A DNA stretch of 64,000 nt from Dyadobacter sp. (GTDB taxonomy: Bacteria > Bacteroidota > Bacteroidia > Cytophagales > Spirosomataceae): assembly GCF_017744695.1 (NCBI RefSeq), contig NZ_JAGIAS010000001.1:897013-961012 (forward strand), written 5' to 3'. Shown here piece by piece: positions 53,987 through 61,887 of this stretch (position 1 is the stretch's first letter; each line of letters starts with the position of its first letter). Below the pieces are notes generated by a model that saw only the letters and a list, made by a program, of their open reading frames with translations, did no database searches and was not told the origin of the DNA. Both the position numbers and the translations under genes were made by a program.

Positions 53987-54667
53987 TCAGGCCCTGGTAA
54001 ATGTTTCCGTACGATCGTCAACGCCCATGATCACCATCGAAGCAATATTGATAAACAACCCATGTTCTACCACGCCTACTATTTGGGTCAGTTGCTCTGC
54101 CAGTAAAGCAGGATCTTGAATCAGCCCGAAATCGCCGTCAATCAGCACATTACCTTGCTCGGTAACCAATGGTTTCTCTTCAACTAAACGGATTTTACCG
54201 GTACCATTCAGTTTTTGTATTTGTGCCAAAACATAGTTCTGCGCATAAGGTATCACCTCGATAGGCACGGTAAACTTGCCCAGAAAATCCACTTTCTTCG
54301 TAGAATCGGTAATAATAATTTCCTGCTTCGACAGCGAAGCCACTACTTTCTCCTTTAACAGAAAACTCCCGCCGCCTTTAATGAGCTGCAAATCGGTGGT
54401 AAACTCGTCCGCACCATCGATCGTAATGTCGATGAATTCCACTTCCTCGATTTTCAGCAATGGGATATTTAGTGATTCGGCCAGTTCGCGCGTTTTTTCC
54501 GAAGTAGGCACGCCTTTAATGTCCAATCCATTTTTCACCAATTCACCGATTTCGGCAATGGCAATGTAAGCCGAGCTGCCGGAGCCAAGGCCGACGATCT
54601 GGCCGTTCGAGAGGTATTTCACCGCTTCTTTCGCGGCTAGTGTTTTTTCGTTTTTAAGGTCTTTCAT
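53987..54667 (-). CDS. rpiA: ribose-5-phosphate isomerase A
   Basis: About 226 residues from ATG 54667 (MKDLKNEKTLAAKEAVKYLS). The phosphate-binding GLGSGSSAYIAI, the catalytic region DITIDGADEFTTDLQLIKGG (Asp pair) and GGSFLLKEKVVA (general-base and Lys region) are those of RpiA. It interconverts ribose-5-phosphate and ribulose-5-phosphate in the pentose phosphate pathway, in the cytoplasm. Length is normal. Confidence 0.96.
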   Translation of the reverse strand: MKDLKNEKTLAAKEAVKYLSNGQIVGLGSGSSAYIAIAEIGELVKNGLDIKGVPTSEKTRELAESLNIPLLKIEEVEFIDITIDGADEFTTDLQLIKGGGSFLLKEKVVASLSKQEIIITDSTKKVDFLGKFTVPIEVIPYAQNYVLAQIQKLNGTGKIRLVEEKPLVTEQGNVLIDGDFGLIQDPALLAEQLTQIVGVVEHGLFINIASMVIMGVDDRTETFTRA

Positions 54668-54708
54668 TTTTGATTCTAAATTCTGATAATCAGCTTCTTC
54701 CCGGCCAT

Positions 54709-54894
54709 TCACTCCGAGAATGTCTCCCAAATTAGCATCAGCCCAAGCACTATGCTAAGTATAGCTGAAAAAACAAGTTTGGGAGTACTTATAGGCGTGT
54801 CGCTACAATCGGCATCTTGAACTTTCTTCAACAACCAGTAAACACCCATCGTCACCAAAATGACCCCTCCGATAATTTTTAGATAGTGCACCAT
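54709..54894 (-). CDS. small two-helix membrane protein A
   Basis: A 61-residue reverse frame from ATG 54894 (a TTG at 54936 could add 14 residues). Two hydrophobic segments, IIGGVILVTMGVYWLL and KLVFSAILSIVLGLMLIWE, flank a polar loop (QDADCSDTPIST). The layout matches the next small protein upstream, so the two are possible paralogues. It precedes rpiA on the same strand. Function unknown. Confidence 0.5.
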   Translation of the reverse strand: MVHYLKIIGGVILVTMGVYWLLKKVQDADCSDTPISTPKLVFSAILSIVLGLMLIWETFSE

Positions 54895-54925
54895 TCTATT
54901 AATCTTGCGACTGGTCTTTTTTACT

Positions 54926-55105
54926 CTACTGTCCAATGCATTTAATTACCATCGCACATCCCAAAAGAACTAAGATTATCCCTGCCGATATCCATTGACC
55001 ATTTCCAAACGTCATTTGAAAATCCTTCCGTGTCACCCTGTCTGCTATCATTAAAACACCACCGATAATCAGTAGAAACCCCATCAAGCAATTATACCAA
55101 TCCAT
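54926..55105 (-). CDS. small two-helix membrane protein B
   Basis: A 59-residue reverse frame from ATG 55105 to TAG 54926. Segment one is NCLMGFLLIIGGVLMIADRV, a polar loop RKDFQMTFGNGQ follows, and segment two is WISAGIILVLLGCAMVIK. The IIGGV motif and layout match small protein A, whose start lies 32 bp downstream. AT-rich codons. Function unknown. Confidence 0.45.
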   Translation of the reverse strand: MDWYNCLMGFLLIIGGVLMIADRVTRKDFQMTFGNGQWISAGIILVLLGCAMVIKCIGQ

Positions 55106-55254
55106 CTCAATTGCAGCGTTAAAAAACTTCTTCCGTCGCCAAACATCACTTCTACTATTCTTCGATTAAGAAGCTTGGCAGTAATTGCCTTTTCATAGTG
55201 TTTCTATCTACACTTTGTCGTTCATCCCTGTTAGCGGTTAGTCGGCTGCCTCTT

Positions 55255-55645
55255 CTATTTACAAACCTCAGGGCTCGCCTGAACAATCCGTCCACTATCA
55301 TCCGTAATAACGGTGATATCCGAATCGGTGGCGTCACCATATGTGTGATTTGTAATTACATACCGGTGTTTGGGCAATAGTCGAAAACTATCCCCCGGCA
55401 GCTCACTCTCACCCTTCGTTAGTGTATAAGATCGGTTTGGTGCTTCTAAACTAAAGACATTCGTACCCTCCATTCCGACTCCGATACGAAACTCCCACGA
55501 TGGCCCCTTTTCAGATTCAATGTAAAGGTTGGAAATGTTGCGCCCGTTACAAGTTCTTACTATCTGCCCTCCCGATCATAATGAATTTGGTTGCTATAAC
55601 ACGATGTAACCATCAGCATCATTCCTGCTATCAATTTTTTCTTAT
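55255..55645 (-). pseudogene. frameshifted lipoprotein gene
   Basis: Two reverse frames join into one sensible lipoprotein. The 5' part reads (M)KKKLIAGMMLMVTSCYSNQ... but hits TAG soon after YDREGR. The +1 frame then reads GQIVRTCNGRNISNLYIES and continues without break to SPEVCK. One missing G in the GGG run at 55567-55569 restores the frame, and another missing G at 55643-55645 (AT-AAG instead of ATG-AAG) would restore the start codon. Either the gene is decayed or the assembly has two deletion errors. The family is not recognised. Confidence 0.6.
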
Positions 55646-55939
55646 GATGCTAAATTCTTCTTTTCAATCGCCCTGAAAACGCACAGGCGTGCCAATCCCA
55701 TTTTCTTACATGTCTCGTTAACCTTGGGAAGACCCATCGGCCCACTACTCCTTGTTCCGGCCTTCCAACGTTCGTATCAAGGATATTGAATGAAGACGGC
55801 GTTTACGTCAAATAGAAAGTCTGCTATTCAGTAAAACTCATTTACAAGGCAAGGTTTTTGCACAAGTAACCAGCAGGGGAATGCCCCTGCCAGTTGCTTG
55901 CGCATATTTTTAGATAAATCACTCATAAACAACAGCCAT
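55646..55939. other. gene-poor AT-richer gap
   Basis: No convincing gene on either strand. Short reverse-strand fragments (such as MGLPKVNETCKKMGLARL from 55737) are interrupted by stops and not recognised. A perfect stem-loop, GCAGGGG-AATG-CCCCTGC, lies at 55873-55890. Confidence 0.5.
55873..55890. terminator. perfect stem-loop before the 78-residue gene
   Basis: GCAGGGG (55873-55879), loop AATG, CCCCTGC (55884-55890). No T-run; function unknown. It lies 50 bp upstream of the next start codon. Confidence 0.4.
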
Positions 55940-56176
55940 ATGCCCAAATATATGCTTACCATGTCTGCGAAAAAAGATGGGGTAATTTTAACCAACTCGT
56001 ACAGTTTTGAAGCAAAAACACTTTTCTCCGAAGACATGTTGATCAACGATTTTCGGGAATTTCATCCGGGTCACGAAGATATTCGCGTAATGTCTTACAT
56101 TGAAATTGCCGCCGATTTTCGGATGAAGCCCATCATCGATAATTCGCCGGCCCTGAGCAAGCTGGCTTATGCGTGA
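55940..56176 (+). CDS. hypothetical protein
   Basis: A 78-residue protein from ATG 55940 (MPKYMLTMSAKKDGVILTNS). A start at 55898 is possible but adds an unlikely hydrophobic-basic extension. It has charged beta-alpha features (LFSEDMLINDFREFHPGHED; VMSYIEIAADFRMKPIID), with no signal peptide or membrane segment. Convergent with the Old Yellow Enzyme gene. Function unknown. Confidence 0.5.
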   Translation: MPKYMLTMSAKKDGVILTNSYSFEAKTLFSEDMLINDFREFHPGHEDIRVMSYIEIAADFRMKPIIDNSPALSKLAYA

Positions 56177-56216
56177 GGTAGTGGCCGGAAAGTGATCAAC
56201 GCGGCAAAGGTACCTT

Positions 56217-57281
56217 TCACCATTTTCCCCGCTCATATTGCACCGGCCAGGCAACGGCCTCCTTCAAATCCCGCGCAGCTTCCAACGGAAAGTACGGGTT
56301 CCGCAGAATCTCCCTGGCCATGATGATCATGTCGGCGTCGCCATTCACGAGGATGGTTTCAGCCTGGATAGAATTGGTGATCATCCCGACGGTGCCGGTC
56401 AGAATGCCGGTTTCGCGTTTGATGCGCGAGGCAAATGGTAACTGGTATGCCGGGCCGACCGGAATTTGCTGGTGCGCAGCCAGACCGCCCGACGATACGT
56501 CGATCAGGTCAATGCCTTTTTCTTTGAGCACCTGCGCGAGCCGCACGGATTCATCGGCATTCCAGCCGCCTTCGGCCCAATCGGTGGCGGAAATGCGGGT
56601 AAATAGCGGGAGGTCGGCCGGCCAGACGGTGCGGACGCCTTCGATAATCCGAAGTAGTAGGCGAATGCGGTTTTCGAAACTGCCGCCATATTCGTCGGTG
56701 CGGTGATTGCTGAGCGGCGAGAGAAACTGATGCACCAGGTAGCCGTGCGCGGCATGGATTTCGATCACTTTGAAACCGGCTTGCAATGCGCGTTGGGCAG
56801 CTGCGGTAAAGTCCGAAACAACTTTATCGATACCGGCCAGATCCAGTGCGACAGGTTTGGGGTAGGTATCCGAAAACGGAATAGCCGATGGCGCTACGGT
56901 TTGCCAGCCTCCCTGGCTCTGAGGCACTTCGGCGCGGCCTTTCCAGGGCACGGCGGTGCTGGCCTTCCTGCCCGCGTGGGCGAGCTGCACGCCCGGCACG
57001 CACCCCTGCGCGCTGATGAATGCGGTGATTTGGGATAATTTTTCAATATGCTCGTCCTTCCAGATGCCCAGGTCTTCGGAGGAAATACGTCCTTCGGGCG
57101 ACACGCCGGTGGCTTCTGTGATGATCAGCCCCGCCCCGCCCACGGCACGACTACCAAGGTGAACGAGGTGCCAGTCGTTGGCGAAACCATCGACGGACGA
57201 ATACTGGCACATGGGAGAGACAACGATCCGGTTTTTGAACTGGACACTTTTAATAGTAACAGGTGAAAATAGCTTTGACAT
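56217..57281 (-). CDS. NADH:flavin oxidoreductase, YqjM-like Old Yellow Enzyme
   Basis: A 354-residue FMN TIM barrel. The N-terminus KNRIVVSPMCQYSSVDG carries the Cys of the YqjM/thermophilic-like class, EATGVSPEGRIS and QLAHAGRKAS bind flavin, and IHAAHGYLVHQFLSPLSNHR carries the His pair binding substrate, with YGGSFENR after. It reduces activated alkenes (enones, nitro compounds) with NAD(P)H. It stands alone on the strand, before the sigma factor gene; a role in electrophile detoxification is likely but inferred. Confidence 0.94.
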   Translation of the reverse strand: MSKLFSPVTIKSVQFKNRIVVSPMCQYSSVDGFANDWHLVHLGSRAVGGAGLIITEATGVSPEGRISSEDLGIWKDEHIEKLSQITAFISAQGCVPGVQLAHAGRKASTAVPWKGRAEVPQSQGGWQTVAPSAIPFSDTYPKPVALDLAGIDKVVSDFTAAAQRALQAGFKVIEIHAAHGYLVHQFLSPLSNHRTDEYGGSFENRIRLLLRIIEGVRTVWPADLPLFTRISATDWAEGGWNADESVRLAQVLKEKGIDLIDVSSGGLAAHQQIPVGPAYQLPFASRIKRETGILTGTVGMITNSIQAETILVNGDADMIIMAREILRNPYFPLEAARDLKEAVAWPVQYERGKW

Positions 57282-57314
57282 GTCTGCAAGATTAGATGGG
57301 GCTAATATAGAATA

Positions 57315-58556
57315 TCAACCCACATTATCCTGCAAACGTGCGATATTCCTGAACAGGATTGCTTTGTCCGATTCCGAATGCGCGAGCTTGATCGCCGTTT
57401 CGTAGTGCGCCACAGCCCGGGCGTTGTCAATGCCGGTGTAGAGATTCCCGAGCAACGAATAGTAGAAATGATTGCCTGTCAGGCCCAAATGCTTCGCTTC
57501 GGCAATCCCGGATTCCTTCCCATGTACCTTCGCAAAGGCGTAAATGCGGTTCAATGCGGCGACGGGTGAATATTCGATCGCTAACAGATGGTCGTAAAGG
57601 TCAAGAATATGCGCCCACTTTTCGGACGAGTCTTCTTTATGAGTATGCCAATAGGCGATGCCGGCTTCGAGATGGTAGCGGCTAAGCTTCTCGCCGGTGG
57701 AAGCGCGGCTCAGGTAATAGGTCCCGCGTTCGATGAGCTCGCGGTTCCACAGCGACTCGTCCTGATCTTCATAAAGTACCATTTCGCCGTTCCCGTTCGT
57801 ACGCGCTTCGAACCGCGACGAGTGGAAGCACATCAGCGACAACAATGCGCTCACCTCGGCGCGGTCGGTCAGCTCGCTTTCCATTAAAAGAAAATTGAGC
57901 CGCATGGCCTCCGCACACAGTTCCTTGCGTACTGTGGTATTCTGGGAAATGGAATAGTAGCCTTCGGAATAGAGCAGATAAATGGTCGTCAGCACGGTTT
58001 CCAGCCGGTCGGTGATCTCCCCCGCGCTTGGCTGCGCGATGCGGATCTGCCCTTCTTTCAATTTCTCCTTCGCGCGCTGGATGCGCTTGTACACGACCTC
58101 CTTGTTCAGCAGAAAAGCGTCGGCGATCTCCTGCACGCCAAAGCCGCAAAGCAGGTTCAGCGCGAGCGCCACCTGCGAATCGGCCGGGATGAGCGGGTTG
58201 CAAACCGCGAAAATCATGGCCAACTGGCTGTCGGTAATGTTCCCGGGCGACATATCGATCTCTATTTCCGCCTCCTTGTCCGACGAATAGCGGACCTCCG
58301 CCGCCACTTTCTGCTCAAACAGCGCATGACGCTTTAAATGGTTCTTCGTCCGGTTTTTGGCTACGGTGTACAGCCAGGCAGCCGGGTTTTCGGGCACACC
58401 CTTGATGGCCCATGTTTCGGCAGCCGCCAAAAATGTATCACTGGCAATATCCTCGGCAATTTCGACATGCTCGATCCCGAAGAGGTAACAAAGCACCGCA
58501 ACCAGCTTGCGGTATTCGGTCCTGAAAAGATGGGGCAGTAGCTCTTTTTCCTCCAT
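57315..58556 (-). CDS. ECF sigma factor with C-terminal extension (ECF42 type, DUF6596)
   Basis: A 413-residue protein. Sigma region 2 (LVAVLCYLFGIEHVEIAEDI; ENPAAWLYTVAKNRTKNHLK) and region 4 (VALALNLLCGFGVQEIADAF; NKEVVYKRIQRAKEKLKEG) fill the first about 175 residues. The rest (about 185-413) is the helical DUF6596/TPR-like extension of ECF42 sigma factors (LLYSEGYYS; SALLSLMCFHSSRFEARTN; GLTGNHFYYSLLGNLYTGI). ECF42 sigmas have no anti-sigma factor and are paired with YCII/DGPF proteins, which is the gene just upstream. The extension is thought to set activity. Confidence 0.92.
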   Translation of the reverse strand: MEEKELLPHLFRTEYRKLVAVLCYLFGIEHVEIAEDIASDTFLAAAETWAIKGVPENPAAWLYTVAKNRTKNHLKRHALFEQKVAAEVRYSSDKEAEIEIDMSPGNITDSQLAMIFAVCNPLIPADSQVALALNLLCGFGVQEIADAFLLNKEVVYKRIQRAKEKLKEGQIRIAQPSAGEITDRLETVLTTIYLLYSEGYYSISQNTTVRKELCAEAMRLNFLLMESELTDRAEVSALLSLMCFHSSRFEARTNGNGEMVLYEDQDESLWNRELIERGTYYLSRASTGEKLSRYHLEAGIAYWHTHKEDSSEKWAHILDLYDHLLAIEYSPVAALNRIYAFAKVHGKESGIAEAKHLGLTGNHFYYSLLGNLYTGIDNARAVAHYETAIKLAHSESDKAILFRNIARLQDNVG

Positions 58557-58624
58557 ATAGTTTTACGGGTCCGACTGTCAAGGTGCGGACCCGCAAAACT
58601 ATCAAAAAGGATCAGTTACCGCAA

Positions 58625-58960
58625 TCAGAGCGCTTTGCGGATCTCCACATTGCCGCCGAATTCCAGGATAGGAACTTCCTGCGCGATTTCCGCAGCCTCT
58701 TCGTAACTCGCCGCGCGGATAATCACTGCCCCGCCGATCGTTTCCTTGATCTCGGCATACGGGCCGTTCAGCACGGTTTTCTGGGCGTTCACTACAAGGC
58801 CTTCCCCATCCCACCGCCGCCGGAGTACGATCCGATCTTCGGCGGTCATTTTATCATACCAGGCATGCCATTTCTGGAAATGCTCTTGTAATTGTTCCGG
58901 GGATGGCTGATTTTCCCTGCTCTTGAAATCGCGCCGGAATACCAATAAGAATTCGTCCAT
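58625..58960 (-). CDS. YCII-related (DGPF) protein, partner of the ECF sigma factor
   Basis: A 111-residue YCII-fold protein: MDEFLLVFRR, KWHAWYDKMTAEDRI, then VLNGPYAEIKETIGGAVII, the place of the DGPF motif (here NGPY). It lies 68 bp upstream of the ECF42 gene on the same strand, the usual pair. Its biochemical activity is unknown; it is a probable target of the sigma factor. Confidence 0.9.
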   Translation of the reverse strand: MDEFLLVFRRDFKSRENQPSPEQLQEHFQKWHAWYDKMTAEDRIVLRRRWDGEGLVVNAQKTVLNGPYAEIKETIGGAVIIRAASYEEAAEIAQEVPILEFGGNVEIRKAL

Positions 58961-59019
58961 AATGCCTTACCGTTTATAAGATGTGTTTGAATGCGAAAGC
59001 TAATCAGTTTTGCGCAAAA

Positions 59020-59472
59020 TCAACCGAACTGACCTACGCGGTACGTACCAACGCCTGCCGGGAATGCGATGTTAATGCTGTTCCAGCTTCTGATCGCCGA
59101 AACAACCATCGTCAGGTCCACGATCTCCTCTTCGGTAAACTGCTCGGAAACTTGTTGGTACACCTCGTCGGTCACATGCAGGGCATTCACGGCTTCTGCC
59201 CACGCAAATGCGGCGCGCTCGCGGTCGGTGTAGTAAGGAGCCTCACGCCACGCGCTCAGTCCGTACAGGCGCTGCTCGGTCTCACCCATCGCACGCAGCT
59301 CTTTGGAATGCATGTCAAGGCAGTACGCACAGCCGTTGATCTGAGATATGCGGAAGTCGATCAGCTCCACCAGCTGATGTCCGAGCGTTGATTTTTTGAT
59401 ATAGCCGTTGAGGTTGAAAAGCGGCTTCACTGCATTTTGTCCTTTTTGAAAGAAATTAAGTCTGGTTTCCAT
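59020..59472 (-). CDS. carboxymuconolactone decarboxylase/AhpD-like peroxidase-fold protein
   Basis: A 150-residue helical protein with the redox motif NGCAYCLDMHSKELRAMGE (CxxC plus His), as in AhpD-like alkylhydroperoxidases. Helices LVELIDFRISQ precede it and DRERAAFAWAEAVNAL follows. It probably reduces peroxides or is part of a stress response. Downstream on the same strand lie the YCII protein and the ECF sigma, so they may form one stress operon. It diverges from the Rrf2 gene. Confidence 0.9.
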   Translation of the reverse strand: METRLNFFQKGQNAVKPLFNLNGYIKKSTLGHQLVELIDFRISQINGCAYCLDMHSKELRAMGETEQRLYGLSAWREAPYYTDRERAAFAWAEAVNALHVTDEVYQQVSEQFTEEEIVDLTMVVSAIRSWNSINIAFPAGVGTYRVGQFG

Positions 59473-59616
59473 TTTTGAGAATTTTTTGAGTTAAAAAACC
59501 TAATGACAACCGGGTTTCCGGATCTGGACAGCATCCGGAAAATATTTTTGAAAAATTTTCAGATTTATCCAAAAACGGCCTTCAAGCGCATTCAACCGAC
59601 TTTATTTTTTACAAAT

Positions 59617-59642
59617 AATAAAAGACAAAAAACTCCCTTATT
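59617..59642. promoter_or_regulatory. operator before the Rrf2 gene (NsrR-like box 1)
   Basis: AATAAAAGAC, six bases AAAAAA, CTCCCTTATT. The left arm matches the box before hmp in nine of ten bases; the right arm is less perfect. Also close to the divergent AhpD-like gene. Confidence 0.6.
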
Positions 59643-59698
59643 AAACACACAGCTATTACCTTTGCACCAGGTAAGCAGTAATGCGCCTGAATCAACCA

Positions 59699-60136
59699 AT
59701 GGGAATATTTTCAAAAACGTGCGAGTATGCGATGCGGGCAGTGTTTTACATTGCACAAAAATCGGAGGAAGGCCAGAAGGTCGGCATCCGGGAAATTGCC
59801 GTGCATATCAACTCGCCTGAACCATTCCTGGCTAAGATCCTGCAAAAGCTGAGTAAAGACGGGCTCGTACTGTCCTCGAAAGGCCCTAACGGCGGGTTTT
59901 ATGTAGATTTCGGAGGTTTGCAACGCCCCCTGGCCGACATTATAAAAACCATTGAAGGCGACAGTATTTTCACCGGCTGCGGAATGGGCCTCAGCTATTG
60001 TTCGGAGGCAAACCCGTGTCCGCTACACAACGATTTCAAAAAGATCAGAAGCCAGATCGTGCTCATGCTGCAAAACACCTCTATCGGTAAATTCAATGAA
60101 GGGCTCCTCTCCGGGCAGCTTACCCTGAACAAGTAA
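59699..60136 (+). CDS. Rrf2 family regulator, NsrR-like
   Basis: About 145 residues from ATG 59699 (MGIFSKTCEYAMRAVFYIAQ). A winged helix (VGIREIAVHINSPEPFLAKI; LVLSSKGPNGGFYVDF) is followed by three cysteines in FTGCGMGLSYCSEANPCPLH (C-x6-C-x5-C), the layout of Fe-S cluster-binding Rrf2 proteins. It lies 55 bp upstream of the flavohaemoglobin gene. A nitric-oxide-sensing repressor of hmp, as for NsrR, is the natural inference. Confidence 0.9.
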   Translation: MGIFSKTCEYAMRAVFYIAQKSEEGQKVGIREIAVHINSPEPFLAKILQKLSKDGLVLSSKGPNGGFYVDFGGLQRPLADIIKTIEGDSIFTGCGMGLSYCSEANPCPLHNDFKKIRSQIVLMLQNTSIGKFNEGLLSGQLTLNK

Positions 60137-60150
60137 TATTTTTTTACCCA

Positions 60151-60176
60151 AATAAAGGACAAAAAAGTCTTTTATT
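60151..60176. promoter_or_regulatory. operator before hmp (NsrR-like box 2)
   Basis: AATAAAGGAC, six A, GTCTTTTATT: a 26-bp inverted repeat with nine of ten arm positions paired. It ends 15 bp before the hmp start codon, in the only gap between regulator and target. Confidence 0.7.
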
Positions 60177-60191
60177 TAAAACTTCAAATTC

Positions 60192-61394
60192 ATGTCCCCA
60201 CTACAAAAAGACCTCGTAAAAGCCACTGTACCAGTCCTGAAAGAACACGGCGTGCTGCTTACCACCCACTTTTACAACCGGATGTTTACCCATAATCCGG
60301 AGCTGAAACACGTCTTCAATATGGGTAACCAGCAAAACAAACGCCAGCAAACCGCCCTCGCCATGGCCGTATTGGCTTACGCAGAGCATATTGAGGACCC
60401 GTCGGTATTATTGCCGGTCGTCGACACCATCGGGCACAAGCATGCCAGCCTGCACATCCGCCCGGAGCATTACGCGATTGTGGGCCGGCACCTCATCGCC
60501 TCCATCGCCGAAGTACTCGGCGAGGCCGCCACGCCCGAGCTGCTCAACGCGTGGACCGTCGCCTATAACCAGCTTGCGACGCTCATGAGCGGGCACGAAC
60601 AAAAGCTGTACGACGAAAAAGTGAGCCTGCCGGGCGGCTGGTCGGGCTGGCGGCCGTTTGCGGTGCGTCAAAAAGTGAAAGAGTCGGAAGAGATCACTTC
60701 GTTTTACCTCTACCCCGTCGACGGCGGTGCGGTGGCCGATTTCAAACCCGGCCAATACATCAGCCTCCGCTTGTTTCTGCCCGAAATCAACCTGCAACAG
60801 CCGCGGCAATACAGCCTTTCGAGCGCACCAAATGGCGAATACTACCGCATTTCGGTGAAGCGTGAAGCCGGCAGCCAGCACCCCGACGGCATGATCAGCA
60901 ACCGCCTTCACGATTTCATCGAACCGGGCGACGTCGTCGACCTTTCCGCCCCGTCCGGCAATTTCATTTTACAGGCCGAGGACGGCAAACCACAGGTATT
61001 CATCAGCGGTGGCGTGGGACAGACCCCGTTAATGTCGATGCTCGAAACCCTCGTGCGCACCGACACCACCGCACCCATTACGTGGGTACACGGGTGCCGC
61101 AACGAGCAGGTACACGCATTCAAAGCCGACTTACGCTTTATTTCGGAAGCGGTAGCCAATGTTGAAAAGCATTTCTTCTACGACTCCGCCGATCAGCTGG
61201 CCGAGAATGAATACCTCGGCTGGGTATCCCTCGACCAGCTTCCAGCCGAAGTGCTGCATCCCGAAGCCAAATACTATATCTGCGGCCCCGGCCCGTTCAT
61301 TCGCCAGCATTACCGCTACCTCGTCGACCGCGGCATCGAACAATCGAATATCCATTTTGAAGAATTCGGTCCGCTCTCGCTGTCGGTTAACTAG
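60192..61394 (+). CDS. hmp: nitric oxide dioxygenase (flavohaemoglobin)
   Basis: A 400-residue flavohaemoglobin. The globin domain (about 1-140) starts LVKATVPVLKEHGVLLTTHF and has the proximal-His region IGHKHASLHI. The FAD domain (about 150-260) has RQYSLSSAPNGEYYRISVKR, and the NAD domain (about 270-400) has VFISGGVGQTPLMSMLETL and YYICGPGPFIRQ. It converts nitric oxide and oxygen to nitrate in the cytoplasm. The Rrf2 gene lies directly upstream with an inverted repeat in between. It abuts the convergent DoxX gene. Confidence 0.96.
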   Translation: MSPLQKDLVKATVPVLKEHGVLLTTHFYNRMFTHNPELKHVFNMGNQQNKRQQTALAMAVLAYAEHIEDPSVLLPVVDTIGHKHASLHIRPEHYAIVGRHLIASIAEVLGEAATPELLNAWTVAYNQLATLMSGHEQKLYDEKVSLPGGWSGWRPFAVRQKVKESEEITSFYLYPVDGGAVADFKPGQYISLRLFLPEINLQQPRQYSLSSAPNGEYYRISVKREAGSQHPDGMISNRLHDFIEPGDVVDLSAPSGNFILQAEDGKPQVFISGGVGQTPLMSMLETLVRTDTTAPITWVHGCRNEQVHAFKADLRFISEAVANVEKHFFYDSADQLAENEYLGWVSLDQLPAEVLHPEAKYYICGPGPFIRQHYRYLVDRGIEQSNIHFEEFGPLSLSVN

Positions 61395-61793
61395 TCAACA
61401 AAGGGAGGCGGCAGCGGGTCGCCTCCCCCATGCTACCCATGCGGCAAACATGCCGAAAACAATGTTGAACACGGGCGATTCACCCCTCGAAAGGTGGAAC
61501 ACCATCGCACAAACCATCAGTAGCACAACCCCGACCGCGGCAACAAAGGTTAATGCAGGACGGATATTGGTCAACGACGGCAAAACCAGCCCAATGCCGG
61601 CCAGTAAATCGGCCATGCCCGTCAACTTGACCAGCACAGGCGATACCTGGCCCGTCCACGGCCACATGGCCAAAAGTGCTTCTGCGGGTTGAAACAGTTT
61701 CATACCCGCAGCCCAAACGAGTGTCGCGGCTAACAGTACCTGCATCAGCCACAATGCGATATGCTGCCATTTCGATAATTTCCTGATTGACAT
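61395..61793 (-). CDS. DoxX family membrane protein
   Basis: About 132 residues from ATG 61793 (MSIRKLSKWQHIALWLMQVL). Four hydrophobic segments are visible: ALWLMQVLLAATLVWAAGM, MADLLAGIGLVLPSL, LTFVAAVGVVLLMVCAMVF and FNIVFGMFAAWVAW. KLFQPAE and LTGMADLLAGIG are typical of the DoxX family. The gene diverges from an HxlR regulator with palindromes between. Its role is unknown; DoxX proteins have been linked to redox stress. Confidence 0.9.
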   Translation of the reverse strand: MSIRKLSKWQHIALWLMQVLLAATLVWAAGMKLFQPAEALLAMWPWTGQVSPVLVKLTGMADLLAGIGLVLPSLTNIRPALTFVAAVGVVLLMVCAMVFHLSRGESPVFNIVFGMFAAWVAWGRRPAAASLC

Positions 61794-61842
61794 AAGATGA
61801 TGTTTTGAGAGGAAGCAAAAGTATTTATCTTCGCTTTCCGTT

Positions 61843-61875
61843 CGATAGTACTTTCCCGATTGGATAGTACTATCC
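61843..61875. promoter_or_regulatory. two operator-like palindromes between doxX and hxlR
   Basis: GGATAGTACTATCC (61862-61875) is a perfect 14-bp palindrome. CGATAGTACTTTCC (61843-61856) is a copy with two changes, 19 bp away, about two helix turns. Both are suited to an HxlR dimer controlling the divergent genes. Confidence 0.7.
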
Positions 61876-61887
61876 GAATGGGTAGTA

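Noticed and set aside
55646..55939. Transposase remnant
   Set aside because: Short reverse fragments have stops and no transposase motif; no terminal inverted repeats seen.
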